Shown: positions 8,891 to 17,841 of the stretch, one piece after another | Numbering within the stretch: the stretch's first letter is position 1 | How the letters are laid out: each line of letters begins with the position of its first letter | Assembly: GCF_001721295.1 (NCBI RefSeq) | Contig: NZ_MDDS01000004.1 | Location: 83,264-147,263 of the forward strand | From: Sphingomonas turrisvirgatae | GTDB taxonomy: Bacteria > Pseudomonadota > Alphaproteobacteria > Sphingomonadales > Sphingomonadaceae | Direction: 5' to 3' | Length of the DNA: 64,000 bases | Position numbers and translations under genes: made by a program | Notes under the pieces: generated by a model | The model's database searches: none | What the model saw: only the letters and a program-made list of their open reading frames with translations | Told to the model about the DNA's origin: nothing

Positions 8891-10165
8891 TCAGACGGCG
8901 TAGACAGGTGCGAAGCCGCCGCCCGGCGTTCTGAAGTTGGTGGTCTGCCCCTGGTAGACGCGAGCGGCGGCGATCAGCAGGTCACTCCGGTAGGTGTAGA
9001 GGCGGACATCCAGCTTCAGGGATCGGATCTCACCGTCGATCCGGATCCGCCGCTCGCTGGGGGGAGCGATCTCCTGGGCGATGAATCCTCCGCGTGAGAC
9101 CTCCGCCCATGCGCCGCGGGTGATCTTGTCGCCCCGGAATACGGCCTTGCCGCCGTGTCCGCCGGCCGGTTTGAAGAAGAAGTCCTTGCGAGCCGTCCAC
9201 ATCGTATCGGCGTTTTCGGGGCCCACCAGCACGGTCCTCGGAACCGCCTTCAGGCTGCGCTGTTGCTGCGCCGACAGGTTCCAGGCGCCGCTGTTCGCCG
9301 GGTCCGACAGCAGCCGCAGATTTCGCTTGTCGGCCAGCAACGCGTGATGGCGCGGGTTCGGGGTGACGACCGCCGCGCCGGCGAGATAAGCCTCCTTCAG
9401 GGCCCCGTGTCCCTCAGCGCCGAGATTAAAATCGACCAAACGATTGTAGACCAGATCGATCGCGAGCCCGCGGCTGCTCAGGCGACCATCAACGAACTGC
9501 AAGGCCGCAGGATCGACGATGACGGCCTCCACGCCGCGCCGGCGGAAGAAGCGCTGCGCCAGCAGGAACTCCGGGAAAAGATACTGGTCCGCAGGCGCAT
9601 CGTCGACGATGGCCACGGACTGAGGGCGCCCGGCACGCCCCTGCAGACGCCACTCGCTCAGGAACATCGTCCAGACCGAGTCGTCGAAGGCATCGGCGCT
9701 CGCGGTCGGAAACGCAGCCTCCGCTTCCCGGCAACAGGCCGCCTGGGAACGCGCCAGGAAGGCGTTGAGAAAGGCGCCGCCGGCGTTGGTGTTCACCTCG
9801 ATCAGGCGGGGCTCGGCGCCGCCGAGGTGGAAGTCGTAACCCATGAACACGCCACGCGGCCCGAAATCATGGCGGGCGATCTCCGGCGCCCAAGCCAGCA
9901 CGGCCTGCTGAAAGGCGGGGGCCGCGGCCGCCGCCTCGATCGCGGCGACCACCTCCAGCATCGCCGACAAGTCCCGCCTCGCCAGGAAAACCGGAGCCTG
10001 GGAGAACAGGTGCGGCCGTGCCGCCAACAAAGCGTCGGCGAGCTCCGGATCATCCGCTTCGGCTCGAATCGCCGAATGCAGGGCTTCTCGCTCCAAAGTT
10101 ATGCAGAAGCACTCCCGATTCAGTACGGTGTCGGGATCGTCAGCACCCAGCTCTTGTTCGCCCAC
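8891..10165 (-). CDS. Uncharacterised ATP-grasp-like protein
   Basis: 424 residues from a GTG start preceded by GGGAGG. Two blocks suggest an ATP-grasp fold: GGAEPRLIEVNTNAGGAF near residue 115 and DFFFKPAGGHGGKAVFRGDKI near residue 330, the latter like the Lys/Gly-rich nucleotide-binding loop. The C-terminus (DVRLYTYRSDLLIAAARVYQGQTTNFRTPGGG) resembles the end of circularly permuted ATP-grasp or glutathionylspermidine-synthase-like domains. An ATP-dependent carboxylate-amine ligase is inferred; substrate unknown. It follows DUF305 and the copper ATPase on the same strand after a 116-bp gap, so a link with metal stress is possible. Confidence 0.5.
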   Translation of the reverse strand: MGEQELGADDPDTVLNRECFCITLEREALHSAIRAEADDPELADALLAARPHLFSQAPVFLARRDLSAMLEVVAAIEAAAAAPAFQQAVLAWAPEIARHDFGPRGVFMGYDFHLGGAEPRLIEVNTNAGGAFLNAFLARSQAACCREAEAAFPTASADAFDDSVWTMFLSEWRLQGRAGRPQSVAIVDDAPADQYLFPEFLLAQRFFRRRGVEAVIVDPAALQFVDGRLSSRGLAIDLVYNRLVDFNLGAEGHGALKEAYLAGAAVVTPNPRHHALLADKRNLRLLSDPANSGAWNLSAQQQRSLKAVPRTVLVGPENADTMWTARKDFFFKPAGGHGGKAVFRGDKITRGAWAEVSRGGFIAQEIAPPSERRIRIDGEIRSLKLDVRLYTYRSDLLIAAARVYQGQTTNFRTPGGGFAPVYAV

Positions 10166-10281
10166 ACACGGCCTCCCAGCGCTCGTCTTTGCCAGACGGC
10201 TAATCGCGCCGCGACCGGCGCATTTTCGCCGCGGTAACGGTTTGTCTCTGCGACTCAGGCGCGGCTGAGTTCGGCTGCGCC

Positions 10282-10779
10282 TCAGGGCACTTGTTCGATC
10301 CGCGCCTTGATCTGCTCCATCTGATCAATTTCAGAGCGTTGAGCGCCCATGATGTCGTCACATAGACTGATGAGCTCCGCGTCGGTCAACGTCGCTTCTC
10401 GACACATGAGTATGGCTCCGGAATGGTGAGGTATCATGGAGTCGATGAACTGCCCGTCGTCAATAAAGGCTTGCACGCGGGTCGCGGCGAACGATGCAAT
10501 CGTCAGGATGATGAACACAGCGTAGAGTGCGGTGTTGAGAGCCTTCTTGGGGAACATACCGGGCATGGTGGCCAGCATGAAGACGCCCATCGGCGCCCAC
10601 ATGGTGACCGCCATGTAGAACATATTGAGATTATTCCGAAAATCCCGGGCACCGTCGATCATCGAGAACATCACGACGTACATGACGATCAGGCCAAGCG
10701 CCATGTTGATCCAGAACATCAAATAGGGGCGACCGGAGTCCCCGTGTTTGTGTTCGGTCGTGGGTGCAGAATGGGTCAT
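10282..10779 (-). CDS. DUF305-family membrane protein of the copper cluster
   Basis: 165 residues. The ATG at 10779 is preferred over the in-frame ATG at 10788 because AAGGG sits nine bases before it and directly abuts the upstream one. Three hydrophobic segments (about residues 20-45, 55-75 and 85-105) are followed by a C-terminal DUF305 segment with FIDSMIPHHSGAILMCREA, whose His-His-Met-Cys cluster is the family's likely metal-binding face. It lies 59 bp downstream of the copper ATPase on the same strand and is probably co-transcribed. Family members recur in copper and silver resistance loci; the molecular role is not established. Confidence 0.8.
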   Translation of the reverse strand: MTHSAPTTEHKHGDSGRPYLMFWINMALGLIVMYVVMFSMIDGARDFRNNLNMFYMAVTMWAPMGVFMLATMPGMFPKKALNTALYAVFIILTIASFAATRVQAFIDDGQFIDSMIPHHSGAILMCREATLTDAELISLCDDIMGAQRSEIDQMEQIKARIEQVP

Positions 10780-10838
10780 GTCGAACATCCCTTATCGCGC
10801 GCTGTCCGGTGAGCCGAGCCCAGAGCCGGAGGTGGACC

Positions 10839-13202
10839 TTAAATCCGGATGGCTCGGAGCCTCAAAGCATTTGTGATGACCGAGACCGACGACAGCGCCA
10901 TCGCACCCGCCGCAATCGCGGGCGAGAGAAGCCAGCCGGTGAACGGATAGAGCAGGCCTGCCGCGATCGGCACGCCGGCTGCGTTATAGACGAAGGCGAG
11001 GAACAGATTCTGGCGGATGTTGCGCATCACGGCATGGCTGAGCCGCTGTGCGCGCACGATCCCCGTGAGATCGCCCTTGAGCAAGGTCACGCTGGCGCTC
11101 TCGATCGCCGCGTCGGTGCCGGTGCCCATCGCGATGCCGACATCGGCCGCGGCGAGAGCCGGCGCGTCGTTGACGCCGTCACCGGCCATGGCCACGACTC
11201 GACCTTCCCTCTTCAGGCGCTCGACCACCGCACTCTTCTGGTCAGGGAGGACGTCCGCCTCGACTTCGTCGAGCCCGAGCCGGCGCGCCACCGCTTCCGC
11301 GGTGACTCGATTGTCGCCGGTCAGCATGATCACGCGGACGCCGGCCTTCTTGAGCACTTTGAGTGCCTCCGGGGTCGATGCCTTGACGGGATCAGCGACG
11401 GCGATCACGCCAGCGGGCGCGCCGTCGATGGCGACCAGCACCGCGGTGGCGCCTTCGCGTCGGAACTCGTCCCCGGACTCAGTGAGCGCCCTCGCATCAA
11501 CGCCCATCTCACTGAGCCACGCGGCCTTGCCGATCGCGACGCGACGGCCTTCCACCGTTCCGATCACGCCCTTGCCGATCGGCGCGTCGAAATCGGCGAC
11601 TCCGGGAACCTGCAATCCGCGCGACTCGGCGGCCGCGACCACCGCCAGCCCGAGCGGGTGCTGGCTCGACCGCTCCACGGCGGCCGCCAGCCGAAGCACT
11701 TCTTCTTCGCTGGCGTCGCCGAATGGCTTCACCGCCACCACGGCGGGCTTGCCCTCGGTCAGCGTCCCGGTCTTGTCGACGACCAGGGTGTCCACCTTCT
11801 CCATCCGCTCGAGCGCCTCGGCGTTCTTGATGAGCACGCCGGCCTGGGCGCCGCGCCCGACGCCGACCATGATCGACATAGGCGTGGCCAGGCCCAGCGC
11901 GCATGGGCAGGCGATGATCAGGACGGACACGGCCGCGATCAGGCCGAAGCTCATCGCCGGTTCGGGTCCGAACAGCGACCAGGCGACAAAGGCCAGAACG
12001 GCGATACCGATCACCGCCGGAACGAACCAGCCCGACACCCGATCGGCGAGCCGCTGGATGGGGGCACGGCTACGTTGCGCCTCCGCCACCATCTGAACGA
12101 TGCGCGCGAGCATCGTGTCGCGGCCGACCTTGTCGGCGCGCATGATGATCGCGCCGGTGTGGTTGAGGGTGCCGGCGATCACGCTGTCTCCAATGTCCTT
12201 GGTCACGGGCATCGACTCGCCCGTCACCATCGACTCGTCGAGCGCGGTGCGGCCTTCGACCACCTCGCCATCGACCGGCACTGACTCGCCGGGGCGGACG
12301 CGGAGCCGGTCGCCGACAGCGACTTGGTCAAGGCCGACCTCTTCATCCGAGCCGTCGTCACGCATCAGACGCGCCGTCTTGGGCGCCAGGTTAAGCAGCG
12401 CGCGAATGGCGCCGCCGGTGCGTTCGCGCGCGCGCAGCTCGAAAAGCTGACCCAAGAGCACAAGCACGACGATAACCGCCGCGGCCTCGAAATAGACCGG
12501 CACCGCCCCGTGCTGGTCGCGGAAGGCCGCCGGGAAGATGCCGGGCGCGGCAGTCGCGATCACGCTGTAGGCCCAGGCAACGCCGGTTCCCATCGCGATC
12601 AGGGTGAACATGTTGAGGTTGCGGCTCTTCAGCGAAGCCCAGCCGCGCTGGAAGAACGGCCAGCCCGCCCACAGCACGACCGGCGTGGCGAGCGCCAGTT
12701 GCAGCCAGTTGGAGATTCGCGCGTCGAGCCCGAAGTCCAGGCCGAACAGGTGCCCGCCCATCTCGAGCACGAAGATCGGCAAGGTGAGCACCAAGCCCAC
12801 CCAGAAGCGGCGGGTGAAGTCGATGAGTTCGTGGTTCGGCTGCGCCTCGGCGGTGGCGAGATCAGGTTCGAGCGCCATGCCGCAGATCGGGCAGGAGCCG
12901 GGCCCGACCTGCCGCACATCGGGGTGCATCGGACAGGTGTAGATCGCGCCTTCCGCCACGGGCTCCGGCGCGCGGGCTTCGGAGGCGGTCAGGTACTTGG
13001 CGGGATCGGCCAGGAACTTCGTGCGGCAGCCGGCGGAGCAGAAATAGTAGGGACGGCCCGCATGCTCGGCCCGGTGGGGCGTCGTATGGGGGTCCACCTG
13101 CATCCCGCACACCAGATCCTTCACCGTCCCGGTCGGGTCATCGGCCGCTTTCGGGGCGCAACCGGAGTGGCCGGGGCTGTGATGAGAGTGGTCGTGCTCC
13201 AC
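10839..13202 (-). CDS. copA: Heavy-metal P1B-type ATPase, copper/silver exporter
   Basis: 787 residues from a GTG at 13202 with AAGGAG seven bases upstream. Order: His-rich N-terminus, YHS domain (about 27-75, LVCGMQVDP ... YYFCSAGC), heavy-metal-binding segment [20 protein letters not shown] (about 88-110), transmembrane segments, CPC in [13 protein letters not shown] (about 430), phosphorylation site DKTGT (about 475), TGDN and [10 protein letters not shown] hinge motifs. This architecture is that of the Cu+/Ag+ exporters that lack a classical HMA domain. It is divergent from a CueR-like gene and sits under a MerR-type operator with a 19-bp spacer, so copper induction is very likely. Confidence 0.93.
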   Translation of the reverse strand: MEHDHSHHSPGHSGCAPKAADDPTGTVKDLVCGMQVDPHTTPHRAEHAGRPYYFCSAGCRTKFLADPAKYLTASEARAPEPVAEGAIYTCPMHPDVRQVGPGSCPICGMALEPDLATAEAQPNHELIDFTRRFWVGLVLTLPIFVLEMGGHLFGLDFGLDARISNWLQLALATPVVLWAGWPFFQRGWASLKSRNLNMFTLIAMGTGVAWAYSVIATAAPGIFPAAFRDQHGAVPVYFEAAAVIVVLVLLGQLFELRARERTGGAIRALLNLAPKTARLMRDDGSDEEVGLDQVAVGDRLRVRPGESVPVDGEVVEGRTALDESMVTGESMPVTKDIGDSVIAGTLNHTGAIIMRADKVGRDTMLARIVQMVAEAQRSRAPIQRLADRVSGWFVPAVIGIAVLAFVAWSLFGPEPAMSFGLIAAVSVLIIACPCALGLATPMSIMVGVGRGAQAGVLIKNAEALERMEKVDTLVVDKTGTLTEGKPAVVAVKPFGDASEEEVLRLAAAVERSSQHPLGLAVVAAAESRGLQVPGVADFDAPIGKGVIGTVEGRRVAIGKAAWLSEMGVDARALTESGDEFRREGATAVLVAIDGAPAGVIAVADPVKASTPEALKVLKKAGVRVIMLTGDNRVTAEAVARRLGLDEVEADVLPDQKSAVVERLKREGRVVAMAGDGVNDAPALAAADVGIAMGTGTDAAIESASVTLLKGDLTGIVRAQRLSHAVMRNIRQNLFLAFVYNAAGVPIAAGLLYPFTGWLLSPAIAAGAMALSSVSVITNALRLRAIRI

Positions 13203-13243
13203 GGCTAAACTCCTTGTGTTTTCTCGTGCCCGCTGGATATGCT

Positions 13244-13268
13244 CCTTGACATCATGTGAAGGTCAAGG
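13244..13268. promoter_or_regulatory. MerR/CueR-type operator of copA and the regulator
   Basis: A 25-bp dyad, CCTTGAC-N11-GTCAAGG, in the divergent gap. On the copA strand it contains a -35 TTGACC followed, after exactly 19 bases, by CATATC, the overlong spacer on which MerR-family activators act. The spacing and the neighbouring CueR-like gene make this assignment strong. Confidence 0.85.
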
Positions 13269-13279
13269 GGCGGCGCGGA

Positions 13280-13675
13280 ATGAACATCGGTCAGGCTTCG
13301 AAGGCGTCGGCGGTGTCCCAACGCATGATCAGGCACTACGAAGCCATAGGGCTGATCCCCAAGGCGGCCCGCCGCGAAAGCGGGTATCGCGACTACGACG
13401 ACCGCGACGTCCACACGCTGCGCTTCATCGCTCGTGCTCGCGACCTCGGCTTCCCGATCGAGGAGATCGGGAGGCTCCTGGCGCTCTGGCGGGACCGAAG
13501 CCGAAGCAGCGCCGAGGTGAAGTCGCTTGCACTCGCCCGCGTCGAGGAACTCAAGAGGAAGGAGCGCGATCTGCGGGAGATGCGGCGCACGCTCGAGCAG
13601 CTGGCCCAATCATGCCACGGCGACGATCGCCCCGACTGCCCGATCATCAAGGACTTGGCGGCCTCGGATCCATGA
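13280..13675 (+). CDS. cueR: MerR-family copper-responsive regulator, CueR-like
   Basis: 131 residues from the ATG at 13280 (MNIGQASKASAVSQRMIRHYEAIGL), eight codons inside a longer open frame. The winged-helix N-terminus ends in GYRDYDDRDVHTLRF, followed by the dimerisation helix. The C-terminal loop C-HGDDRPD-C (seven residues between the cysteines) matches CueR/HmrR metal loops for Cu(I)/Ag(I), and CPII follows. It is transcribed away from copA across the operator at 13244-13268 and should both repress and activate that promoter. Confidence 0.9.
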   Translation: MNIGQASKASAVSQRMIRHYEAIGLIPKAARRESGYRDYDDRDVHTLRFIARARDLGFPIEEIGRLLALWRDRSRSSAEVKSLALARVEELKRKERDLREMRRTLEQLAQSCHGDDRPDCPIIKDLAASDP

Positions 13676-13742
13676 CCTAGCCAGGCCGGTTCCGGCGTCC
13701 TTCGGACGATCCACATCATCACTGTCCTCCGTCCTCCTGATT

Positions 13743-14126
13743 CTATGGATACCATCTGTCCACACCCTCAGACGTTGTTTTGTAGTGCGCTGCCCGCTCG
13801 ACGATCGCGAGCATGTTGCGCGCGGCCTCGATGGTCAGACGGTGAGGCGTTGCGCCTGGCCTGGGCGAGATGTACGCGGCCATTTCCCGCACCAACTCGG
13901 ACTGGCTCTCGGGAGCCCCGGCCAGCAGCGCCACGATGAGGTTCTCGAGCGCGATCAGCCGCACACGCAGATTGCCGGCCTCTGCATCGCCTATCTCTCC
14001 GGCGACGGTGGGCGTCCGATGCTCGTGCAAGCCGGTGAAGGCGCCGCCCTCATTCTCCCACCGGCCGATCGCGCGGTCGTGCGCCCCCGCCCTCGCATTG
14101 TCGAACCCGGTTTTGTCCGTCGGCAT
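13743..14126 (-). CDS. Hypothetical protein, copper-island type
   Basis: About 127 residues if started at the ATG at 14126 (MPTDKTGFDNARAGAHDRAIGRW). The C-terminal half (AGNLRVRLIALENLIVALLAGAPESQSELVREMAAYI ... HRLTIEAARNMLAIVERA) is predicted helical. No family was recognised. It lies alone between the cueR-like gene and the YncE-like lipoprotein on the minus strand. The frame is open to 14192, but the upstream part is not well initiated. Confidence 0.5.
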   Translation of the reverse strand: MPTDKTGFDNARAGAHDRAIGRWENEGGAFTGLHEHRTPTVAGEIGDAEAGNLRVRLIALENLIVALLAGAPESQSELVREMAAYISPRPGATPHRLTIEAARNMLAIVERAAHYKTTSEGVDRWYP

Positions 14127-14280
14127 GGTCGCCGCATCCCTTTCGCTATGTTTCTCGGGCCGTGCGCTGCCCGGAGCACCTACTTGTTCCACTTCGCCCG
14201 CCGACCAGATTTACGACATTGACCCTACGTGCCGCCTGATCCCCTGCACCATCCCATAAACTCACTTGCCAGCAGCTGGC

Positions 14281-15324
14281 TCAGTCTTTGCCCGCCGCAA
14301 AGGTAATCCCACCGGGACCCCGGCCCACGGGCACGTTGTCGACGACTTTGCGGCTCACCGGGTCGATGATCGTAGCCGTATTGGCAAAGATGTTCGAAAC
14401 GAAAACCCGGTCGCCGCTGTTGCTGACCGCGACTCCATGAGCACCCGCGCCGGTGACGATATTTGCAACGACTTTCCGGCTCGTGGTGTCGATGACCGAC
14501 ACGGTGTTCCCGGGCGCCGCTTCGGTTCCCTGGTTGGCAACATAGACCTCACGCCCATTGGGTAGAGCGAAAAGCTGGATCGGGCCGGGTCCAACGGGAA
14601 CCTTTGCGATCACACGCCGGCTTGCGGTGTCCACCACGGCCACGCTGTTCTCGTTACGCAGGGAGACGTAGTTGTACCGCCCGTCTGGAGTGAAGGCGAC
14701 CTGGACTGGAGCTTTGCCGACGGGGACCCGCGCGACCTCGGTCAAGTCTTGGACGTTGAGGACCGAAACGGTTCCATCGGCTGTATTGGCGACGTAGATG
14801 GTCCCGCCATCGGGGCTCATGCGCAGCCCGTGAGGTGATTTGCCGACGGCGATGCTCTTCATCGTCTGCCGCTGGGCAAGGTCGATCACTGAAACGGTGT
14901 TGTCTCCGCCGTTGGTCACGAAGGCTCGCGTGCCTTGCGGATCGACTATGACGTGCGCTGGCGCCCTACCGACCTCTACCCTGAAGACTGGACCGCTGGA
15001 AACGACGGCCGCGTTGAAGCCAAGCAGCCGGCCAGGGCCGCTCATATCATGGCCTCCCCCAGATGATCCGACGGCGAAGAGCGATCGTCCGTCTCTTGAG
15101 GTCTGCGCATTGTGGGGTGAAATCGGGATCGGTGTTGTTTCCACCTTGCTCGTCTGCAGGTCGATGACGCTGATCGAGTTTCCTTGTTCGTCGGCCGTGA
15201 AGACCACTCCGCTCGCGCGACTCGTTTGAGGTTGGGTCGGTGCATTTTCGGGACTGCAGCCTTGGGTGAGGGTCGCGCTAGCTGCCACTATGATCAGCGC
15301 AGCAACTGTATTTCTGAAGCTCAT
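14281..15324 (-). CDS. YncE-like beta-propeller lipoprotein
   Basis: 347 residues from the ATG at 15324 with GGAGAG just upstream; a longer frame lacks a good start. The N-terminus (MSFRNTVAALIIVAASATLTQGC) is a lipoprotein signal with lipobox T-Q-G-C. The rest is a seven-fold pattern of NTVSVID, VPVGKAPVQVAFTPDG and VANQGTEA units, typical of 40-residue YVTN/YncE beta-propeller repeats. It is probably anchored in the envelope. Members are often near metal or quinoprotein genes, but no activity is established. It sits between the hypothetical gene and the CDF transporter on the same strand. Confidence 0.8.
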   Translation of the reverse strand: MSFRNTVAALIIVAASATLTQGCSPENAPTQPQTSRASGVVFTADEQGNSISVIDLQTSKVETTPIPISPHNAQTSRDGRSLFAVGSSGGGHDMSGPGRLLGFNAAVVSSGPVFRVEVGRAPAHVIVDPQGTRAFVTNGGDNTVSVIDLAQRQTMKSIAVGKSPHGLRMSPDGGTIYVANTADGTVSVLNVQDLTEVARVPVGKAPVQVAFTPDGRYNYVSLRNENSVAVVDTASRRVIAKVPVGPGPIQLFALPNGREVYVANQGTEAAPGNTVSVIDTTSRKVVANIVTGAGAHGVAVSNSGDRVFVSNIFANTATIIDPVSRKVVDNVPVGRGPGGITFAAGKD

Positions 15325-15574
15325 GGTGCTCTCCTTGCTTTGGACTTCCGGTAGGACCCGGAAGCGTGCTCGAATGAGCATTTCACACGCCTGCTGCGCC
15401 GTGCCTTCCAAATCATCGCACAGGTGCCCGCGAATCGCCGTGCTGATGCAGGCCAGCGAAAGATCCGCCTTCAATCGCCCATCGCCCGACGGCTCGACGG
15501 TGCATCTGAGCACGCGAGGAGTCGAATTCGCCCTCGGTCTGCATAATCTGATTTCCCCCAGCTTGTTCGGCGGT

Positions 15575-16567
15575 TCATCCGTGACCGGCATGAGGAACAG
15601 TCATCGCGCCCGGCCCGGGCTCACGCCGCATTATGTCGATCGCCGCCGCCCCCTCTTCGGCCGCAAGACAGCGTTCCTCGATCTGCGTGGTCGAGAAGTA
15701 GATATTGAAGCGGTCGCGCAGGAGCGCGTTCACGTCTCGCAGGATGCGCTCCGCCTCTGCCATGTCGCGCACGCAGACGTGGCTCGCGAAGACATTGACC
15801 CCCGAGGTCAGGCTCCATGCATGAACGTGGTGGATGTCGGTGACGCCTTCCACGTCACGAATGGCCGCGATGGCAGCATTGAGGTCCAGATCTTCAGGCG
15901 TGCCTTGCAGAAGGATGTGGAGCGCGTCCCTGGTAATCCCCCATGAGGCCCACAGAAGCACCACTCCGAACGCCATTCCAAGCAGCGGGTCGATCGCCAG
16001 GAACCCGGTGAAGCGGATCACCAAGGCCGATACGATGATCAGGAAGCTGCCGACGAAGGTCTGGAGAATGTGCCAGAAGGCCCCGCGGAGATTCAAGTTG
16101 CCCTTCTGACGTTCGTAGAGCAGCCAAAGTGCGACCAGTTCCGTGGCAATGCCCCCTGCGGCAGCGATCAACATGGGCGTCGTCGGCAGATCGATCGGCT
16201 CCATCAGCCGCATCGCGCCCATCCAGAAGACAAAGAGGGCCATGATCGCGAGGAACAGGCCATTGAAGAGGGCGCCCAGTATCTCCGCGCGGACATAGCC
16301 GAATGTCCGGGCGGGGCTGGATTTGCGCTCCCCGAGCCGAGTCGCGACCAGGGCGATGAGGATACCGCCGACCGCCGAAAAAGTGTGGAAAGCGTCGGAG
16401 GTGACCGCGACGGAGCCCGTCCAGAGACCGATCCCCAGCTCGATCACGAAGTACACGCCGGTGAGCCAGCCGGAAATAACCAGCGCGCGTTTGTCGGTAG
16501 TCGCAGGCATGTGCCCCGAATGACCGGAACCGTCGCTCCTAGAGCCGCTGCGCTCACCGTCGGTCAT
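15575..16567 (-). CDS. Cation diffusion facilitator (CDF) family transporter with degenerate metal site
   Basis: 330 residues with six membrane segments and a C-terminal cytoplasmic domain (VEGVTDIHHVHAWSLTSGVNVFASHV). A Tyr/Lys-poor, His-containing N-terminus precedes the membrane part (MPATTDKRALVISGW could be an alternative start). In CzcD/ZitB relatives the transport site is D-x-x-H-x-x-x-D in TM2 and H-x-x-x-D in TM5. Here TM2 reads D58-A-F-H61-T-F-S-A65 and TM5 reads H166-I-L-Q-T170, so both helix-end aspartates are replaced. Zn/Co/Cd efflux is therefore uncertain despite the clear fold. Confidence 0.82.
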   Translation of the reverse strand: MTDGERSGSRSDGSGHSGHMPATTDKRALVISGWLTGVYFVIELGIGLWTGSVAVTSDAFHTFSAVGGILIALVATRLGERKSSPARTFGYVRAEILGALFNGLFLAIMALFVFWMGAMRLMEPIDLPTTPMLIAAAGGIATELVALWLLYERQKGNLNLRGAFWHILQTFVGSFLIIVSALVIRFTGFLAIDPLLGMAFGVVLLWASWGITRDALHILLQGTPEDLDLNAAIAAIRDVEGVTDIHHVHAWSLTSGVNVFASHVCVRDMAEAERILRDVNALLRDRFNIYFSTTQIEERCLAAEEGAAAIDIMRREPGPGAMTVPHAGHG

Positions 16568-16681
16568 GACTCTGCACCTTCATTCATTTGTGCTGCAGAA
16601 CGCATACAGGCCCGGTGCGCTTATGATCGCGAGGCGGGCGCGTGCGGATCACCGCACAATCCTTTTACGCGCCCGCCCGCC

Positions 16682-16707
16682 AAAGCCCTCAAGCAAAATG
16701 GGGCTTT
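16682..16707. terminator. Hairpin downstream of the HMA remnant
   Basis: AAAGCCC (16682-16688) and GGGCTTT (16701-16707) form a 7-bp stem just after the stop of the minus-strand HMA fragment. It is a plausible weak terminator. Confidence 0.4.
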
Positions 16708-16830
16708 ATTGCGTCACCGCGAAGCCGGCCTTGTCGATGGCCTGCTTGAGATGCTGTACATCGGCCGTCGAGGTTACCGAAACGGTCTTGCTCGCCGTCG
16801 ACGTTGCGAAAGAACAGGGTTGACCTTGGA
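16706..16830 (-). pseudogene. Remnant of a heavy-metal-associated (HMA/MerP-CopZ-like) domain
   Basis: Read on the minus strand, the last 38 or so codons before the TAA at 16706 give ...TASKTVSVTSTADV then QHLKQAIDKAGFAVTQ. That matches the beta-strand and final helix of HMA domains (V-x-V ... L-x-x-A-I-x-x-A-G-F). The CxxC-bearing N-terminal half is missing; the frame runs instead into the MerR-type promoter at 16809-16853. This suggests that recombination at the duplicated promoter removed the 5' part. It is a short fragment, so the call is tentative. Confidence 0.4.
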
Positions 16831-16853
16831 CTGTGGTCCGAGCCGTAAGAGCG
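16809..16853 (+). promoter_or_regulatory. MerR-type promoter/operator, copy 1 (before the copper-storage gene)
   Basis: TTGACC (16820-16825) runs into the dyad CTTGGAC-TGTG-GTCCGAG (16825-16842), then GTAAGA where a -10 would lie after a 19-20 base spacer. The 45 bp are nearly identical to 17781-17825 in front of the second MerR gene. It likely drives the Cys-rich protein at 16920. Confidence 0.7.
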
Positions 16854-16919
16854 GTGAGGCCCCCACGCCAGCGAGGGATAGCGCGAAGAACCGCGTATCT
16901 AGGAAGGGAGCGGGGCTAC

Positions 16920-17267
16920 ATGGAAGGAAAGACAATGCATCAGATCGACTCCGAGATGAAGGCGTGCATGGACGCCTGCCACGAATGCCACATCACCTGT
17001 CTTCACATGGCGATGAATCACTGCCTCGAGGCGGGGGGCCGACACGCCGAGCCTCAGCATATGAAGCTGATGCTGGACTGTGCTCAGATTTGCAGCGTCG
17101 CGATCGACTTTATGGCCCGCAAGTCCGAGCACCACGCTGATATCTGCCGCGTATGCGCCGAAATTTGCCGGGCGTGCGCGGCGAGCTGCGAACAGCTCGA
17201 CGGCATGGAGGATTGCGTCGCTGCGTGCCGGCGGTGCGCCGATGCCTGCGATAGGATGGCGGCCTAA
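16920..17267 (+). CDS. Cys-rich four-helix-bundle copper-binding (Csp-like) protein
   Basis: 115 residues from the ATG at 16920 (AGGAAGGGAG upstream); the ATG at 16935 is also possible. Cysteines recur at helix-like intervals: C-MDA-C-HE-C-HIT-C, LMLDCAQIC, ICRVCAEICRACAASC, DCVAACRRCADAC. This spacing is characteristic of the DUF326/four-helix-bundle copper-storage proteins, which line the bundle core with Cys thiolates and hold many Cu(I) ions. No signal peptide, so cytosolic. It lies under a MerR-type promoter copy, consistent with copper-induced buffering. Confidence 0.85.
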   Translation: MEGKTMHQIDSEMKACMDACHECHITCLHMAMNHCLEAGGRHAEPQHMKLMLDCAQICSVAIDFMARKSEHHADICRVCAEICRACAASCEQLDGMEDCVAACRRCADACDRMAA

Positions 17268-17303
17268 GCAGCGTGCGGGCGGCGGTCGCCGCCCGCACCA
17301 GCC

Positions 17304-17700
17304 TTATATCGCCGAGACTGGCGGTTCGAGCATTCCCAGCCAGGCCACCAACCCCAAGATCGTGACGACGCAGGCGGTCTCGACCGCCAAGCTGGCGCGC
17401 AGCGCGCCGAGCGCGCCGCGATGATCGGCGGCTGCGATCGACGCCTCGAACGCCGGCGTCAGCCGGAAGCGGTTGAGCGAAGCCAGCCCAAGCATGGCGA
17501 CGAACAGCGCCAGCTTGGCGAGCAGGAGGCGGCCGTAAATCGTCGAGCCCAGCGATCCGAGATTGCCGATCCCGACCAGCAGCCAGCCATTGACGAGCCC
17601 GGTGACGACGATCGTGCCCACCACGATCGTGCCGACCGTGCCGAACCCGTGCAGCGCGCGGTGCGTCAGGCCGAGATGCTCGGCATCGACCCGCACAGCC
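17304..17700 (-). pseudogene. CopD-like membrane protein, C-terminal remnant
   Basis: From about HRALHGFGTVGTIVVGTIVVTGLVNG to the stop (LGLVAWLGMLEPPVSAI) the sequence has three hydrophobic segments and matches the C-terminal part of CopD (copper resistance protein D, about 290-300 residues). The reading frame continues upstream to 17897, but that part is Arg/Ser-rich, has no membrane character, and crosses the MerR gene's promoter and start on the other strand. The 5' half of copD therefore appears lost, and the break is close to the second copy of the duplicated MerR promoter. Confidence 0.65.
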
Positions 17701-17780
17701 GGTCGCGAGACGAGTAGGCAACGACGTCCGAGGACCCGAACAATGAGCCGGCGCGACTTTCGACTTTCGAGCCCGGCTCC

Positions 17781-17825
17781 AAAGAAAAGGGTTGACCTTG
17801 GACTATGGTCCAAGCCGCAAGAGCG
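17781..17825 (+). promoter_or_regulatory. MerR-type promoter/operator, copy 2 (before the second MerR gene)
   Basis: TTGACC (17792-17797) overlaps the perfect dyad CTTGGAC-TATG-GTCCAAG (17797-17814). The surrounding 45 bp match 16809-16853 with only a few differences. It lies 17 bp before the MerR start codon, so the regulator is probably autoregulated. Confidence 0.75.
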
Positions 17826-17841
17826 CTGCCGGAGGTAGGTC

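Noticed and set aside
10764..12284. Long plus-strand ORF opposite copA
   Set aside because: Antisense to the clearly recognisable P-type ATPase; His/Arg-rich shadow coding of high-GC DNA.
16070..17140. Plus-strand ORF spanning the CDF start and the Csp-like gene
   Set aside because: Crosses a promoter and two real genes in other frames; no family motif.
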